Of a DNA stretch of 7,117 nucleotides, positions 5,971 through 7,117 are shown piece after piece. Position 1 is the first letter of the stretch, and each line of letters begins with the position of its first letter. Below the pieces are notes generated by a model that worked only from the letters and a program-made list of their open reading frames with translations, was not told where the DNA came from and ran no database searches. Position numbers and translations under genes: made by a program. Origin of the DNA: JAKFVC01 sp040386595 (GTDB lineage Bacteria > Planctomycetota > Planctomycetia > Planctomycetales > Planctomycetaceae); NCBI GenBank assembly GCA_040386595.1, contig JAZKFE010000197.1, positions 1 through 7,117 of the forward strand, read 5' to 3'.

Positions 5971-6951
5971 GTGCCGCAGTCTCGTTTCGCCACTGTTCGC
6001 CGAAGTCGTGGTTTCACCCTTATCGAGTTGCTGGTCGTGATCGCGATCATCGCGGTCCTGGTCGCGTTATTACTACCCGCAGTCCAGCAAGCTCGAGAAG
6101 CCGCCCGACGCACGCAATGCAAAGGCAATCTGAAACAGATCGGTTTAGCTCTGCACAATTATCACGATATCTATCGAATGCTGCCTCCCGAATGTGTGTA
6201 TTCCGGTTTGGATACGGTGCCGCTCCACACTGCCGCGAACGAAGCGGCCTACAGTTGGTCGGCATTCATTCTGCCGCAGCTCGATCAGGCGAACCTGTTT
6301 AATCAATTGAACGTCAACAGCCTGGAATTGCATCTTCTGCTGCAGCAGACGGCACTTCGGCCTCTCACTCAAACCGTCCTGCCAATCTTCCGCTGCCCTT
6401 CGGATCAAGCGCTCGATTTGAATACCAAACGAGTCTTCTCGAACGCTCCGTATGGCGGCACGACCGCTGCCACGTCGAACTATGTGATTAATACCGGGAC
6501 GCGTTGGATTACTTCGCAGAACTGGATTAATGGCAAGAATGACTCGTTCGGTGCGTTTCTACCTTCGGGCAAAGTGCGGTTAGATGATATCACCGACGGG
6601 ACGAGCAACACCTTTCTCGTGGGAGAACGAGGCTGGGATGAGTTAGCCGCAGTGTGGATTGGAACTCGCAACTATCAAGGCACGGGTGATGTCGGAATGC
6701 GGATGATCGCGGCGACGGTCGAAGCGAAATTGAATGAACCGAGTGCCAATGCCACCGGTGGGTTCACCAGTAAGCACACGGGCGGAGCCCACTTCGCGCT
6801 GGCCGACGGCAGCGTCCGGTTTATCTCGGATAACATTCAATTTGATCCGACCGGCGCAATTGCCTCAGTGAAAGACCCGACTCTGTCGAGCATGGGCATC
6901 TATCAACGGCTGGCCCGCAGAAATGATGGCCAACCCGTATCTGACTTCTAG
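5971..6951 (+). CDS. DUF1559 family protein with prepilin-like N-terminus
   Basis: A 326-aa protein starting at GTG. A short basic leader ends in RSRG, followed by FTLIELLVVIAIIAVLVALLLPAV (15-38). This is the type IV prepilin/pseudopilin methylation motif: predicted cut between Gly14 and Phe15 by a prepilin peptidase, with Glu19 as residue 5 of the mature protein. The next segment, QQAREAARRTQCKGNLKQIGLALHNYHD (39-66), and the later DITDGTSNTFLVGERG (206-221), SKHTGGAHFALADGSVRFIS (267-286) and MGIYQRLARRNDG (308-320) are characteristic of DUF1559. The length is typical and the gene looks intact. Planctomycetes carry many such paralogues; they are thought to be membrane- or pseudopilus-associated surface proteins, with function unknown. 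It is probably transcribed on its own from the upstream promoter-like element. Confidence 0.95.
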   Translation: MPQSRFATVRRSRGFTLIELLVVIAIIAVLVALLLPAVQQAREAARRTQCKGNLKQIGLALHNYHDIYRMLPPECVYSGLDTVPLHTAANEAAYSWSAFILPQLDQANLFNQLNVNSLELHLLLQQTALRPLTQTVLPIFRCPSDQALDLNTKRVFSNAPYGGTTAATSNYVINTGTRWITSQNWINGKNDSFGAFLPSGKVRLDDITDGTSNTFLVGERGWDELAAVWIGTRNYQGTGDVGMRMIAATVEAKLNEPSANATGGFTSKHTGGAHFALADGSVRFISDNIQFDPTGAIASVKDPTLSSMGIYQRLARRNDGQPVSDF

Positions 6952-6983
6952 AGCGATTTAACATAAGGTCGTCGTTAGCATCG

Positions 6984-7008
6984 ACATTCCCTTCTTGGTG
7001 CGGAATGT
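6984..7008 (+). terminator. Hairpin downstream of the DUF1559 gene
   Basis: ACATTCC (6984-6990) is perfectly complementary to GGAATGT (7002-7008), with an 11-nt loop. It begins 32 nt after the stop codon. No T-run follows, so it is a possible 3'-UTR or termination structure only. Confidence 0.3.
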
Positions 7009-7032
7009 ACCCATCCAGTGAGAGATAAAATG

Positions 7033-7063
7033 AGGTGATCGCGAATCTGGTGAGCGATCATCT
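7033..7063 (+). terminator. Strong hairpin downstream of the DUF1559 gene
   Basis: TGATCGC (7036-7042) pairs with GCGATCA (7054-7060). The stem extends outwards by one G-T wobble and two Watson-Crick pairs (7033-7035 with 7061-7063), giving about 10 bp around an 11-nt loop. It is the longest stem after the gene. It lacks a T-tract and may belong to the repeat that follows. Confidence 0.35.
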
Positions 7064-7072
7064 GAAGCTCCT

Positions 7073-7117
7073 CCGTAGTCCCGATAGGGACGGCAGAACC
7101 TAGCCGTGGGTGTCAAC
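7073..7117. repeat. Partial hairpin repeat cut by the window end
   Basis: GTCCC (7078-7082) and GGGAC (7087-7091) form a stem with loop GATA, with a flanking CC/GG pair (7073-7074, 7092-7093) across a bulge. It is followed by GCCGTGGGTGTCAAC (7103-7117), which looks like the left arm and loop of a second hairpin whose right arm lies beyond the window. From memory, similar GTCCC..GGGAC and CCGTGGGT..ACCCACGG pairs recur between planctomycete genes; I could not verify this. Confidence 0.45.

Overview
The window looks like chromosomal DNA of a planctomycete (phylum Planctomycetota). Three of its four genes belong to families strongly expanded in that phylum: a Planctomycete-cytochrome-c/DUF1549/DUF1553 protein, a DUF1501 protein with a twin-arginine-type leader, and a DUF1559 protein with a type IV prepilin-like N-terminus. 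The fourth encodes an exported GlcG/HbpS-type haem-binding protein. The lineage call is an inference from gene families; no rRNA or other phylogenetic marker is present.

Layout. Positions 1-286 are non-coding and hold a 150-bp composite inverted repeat (65-214) that resembles a small palindromic, possibly mobile, element. Positions 287-4687 are a two-gene minus-strand operon: the cytochrome-type protein (1745-4687) is upstream and the DUF1501 protein (287-1711) follows after 33 nt. Positions 4688-4981 are a divergent intergenic region of about 294 nt with two conspicuous dyads. The plus-strand haem-binding gene occupies 4982-5545. A 425-nt gap (5546-5970) follows. It contains a long-range hairpin after the haem-binding gene, a promoter-like element built from two perfect palindromes, and a hairpin-rich stretch that would be the leader of the next gene. 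The plus-strand DUF1559 gene is 5971-6951. The last 166 nt hold a run of hairpins that resembles a planctomycete intergenic repeat and is cut by the window edge.

How the genes may work together. All four products carry export or membrane-anchoring signals, so the window encodes cell-envelope functions. The operon pairs a predicted c-type haem protein, which has a golvesin-like carbohydrate- or wall-associated module between two coiled coils, with a predicted Tat-exported DUF1501 protein. Such pairs recur in planctomycetes, but their biochemical role is unknown to me. The divergent haem-binding gene gives the centre of the window a haem theme, although a shared regulator is only a hypothesis. 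The DUF1559 gene has its own upstream region and is probably a separate unit. I see no transposase, CRISPR array, tRNA or rRNA. The features most worth following are the operator-like palindromes at 5650-5682, the leader at 5683-5970, the domain insertion in the cytochrome protein, and the terminal repeats at both window edges.
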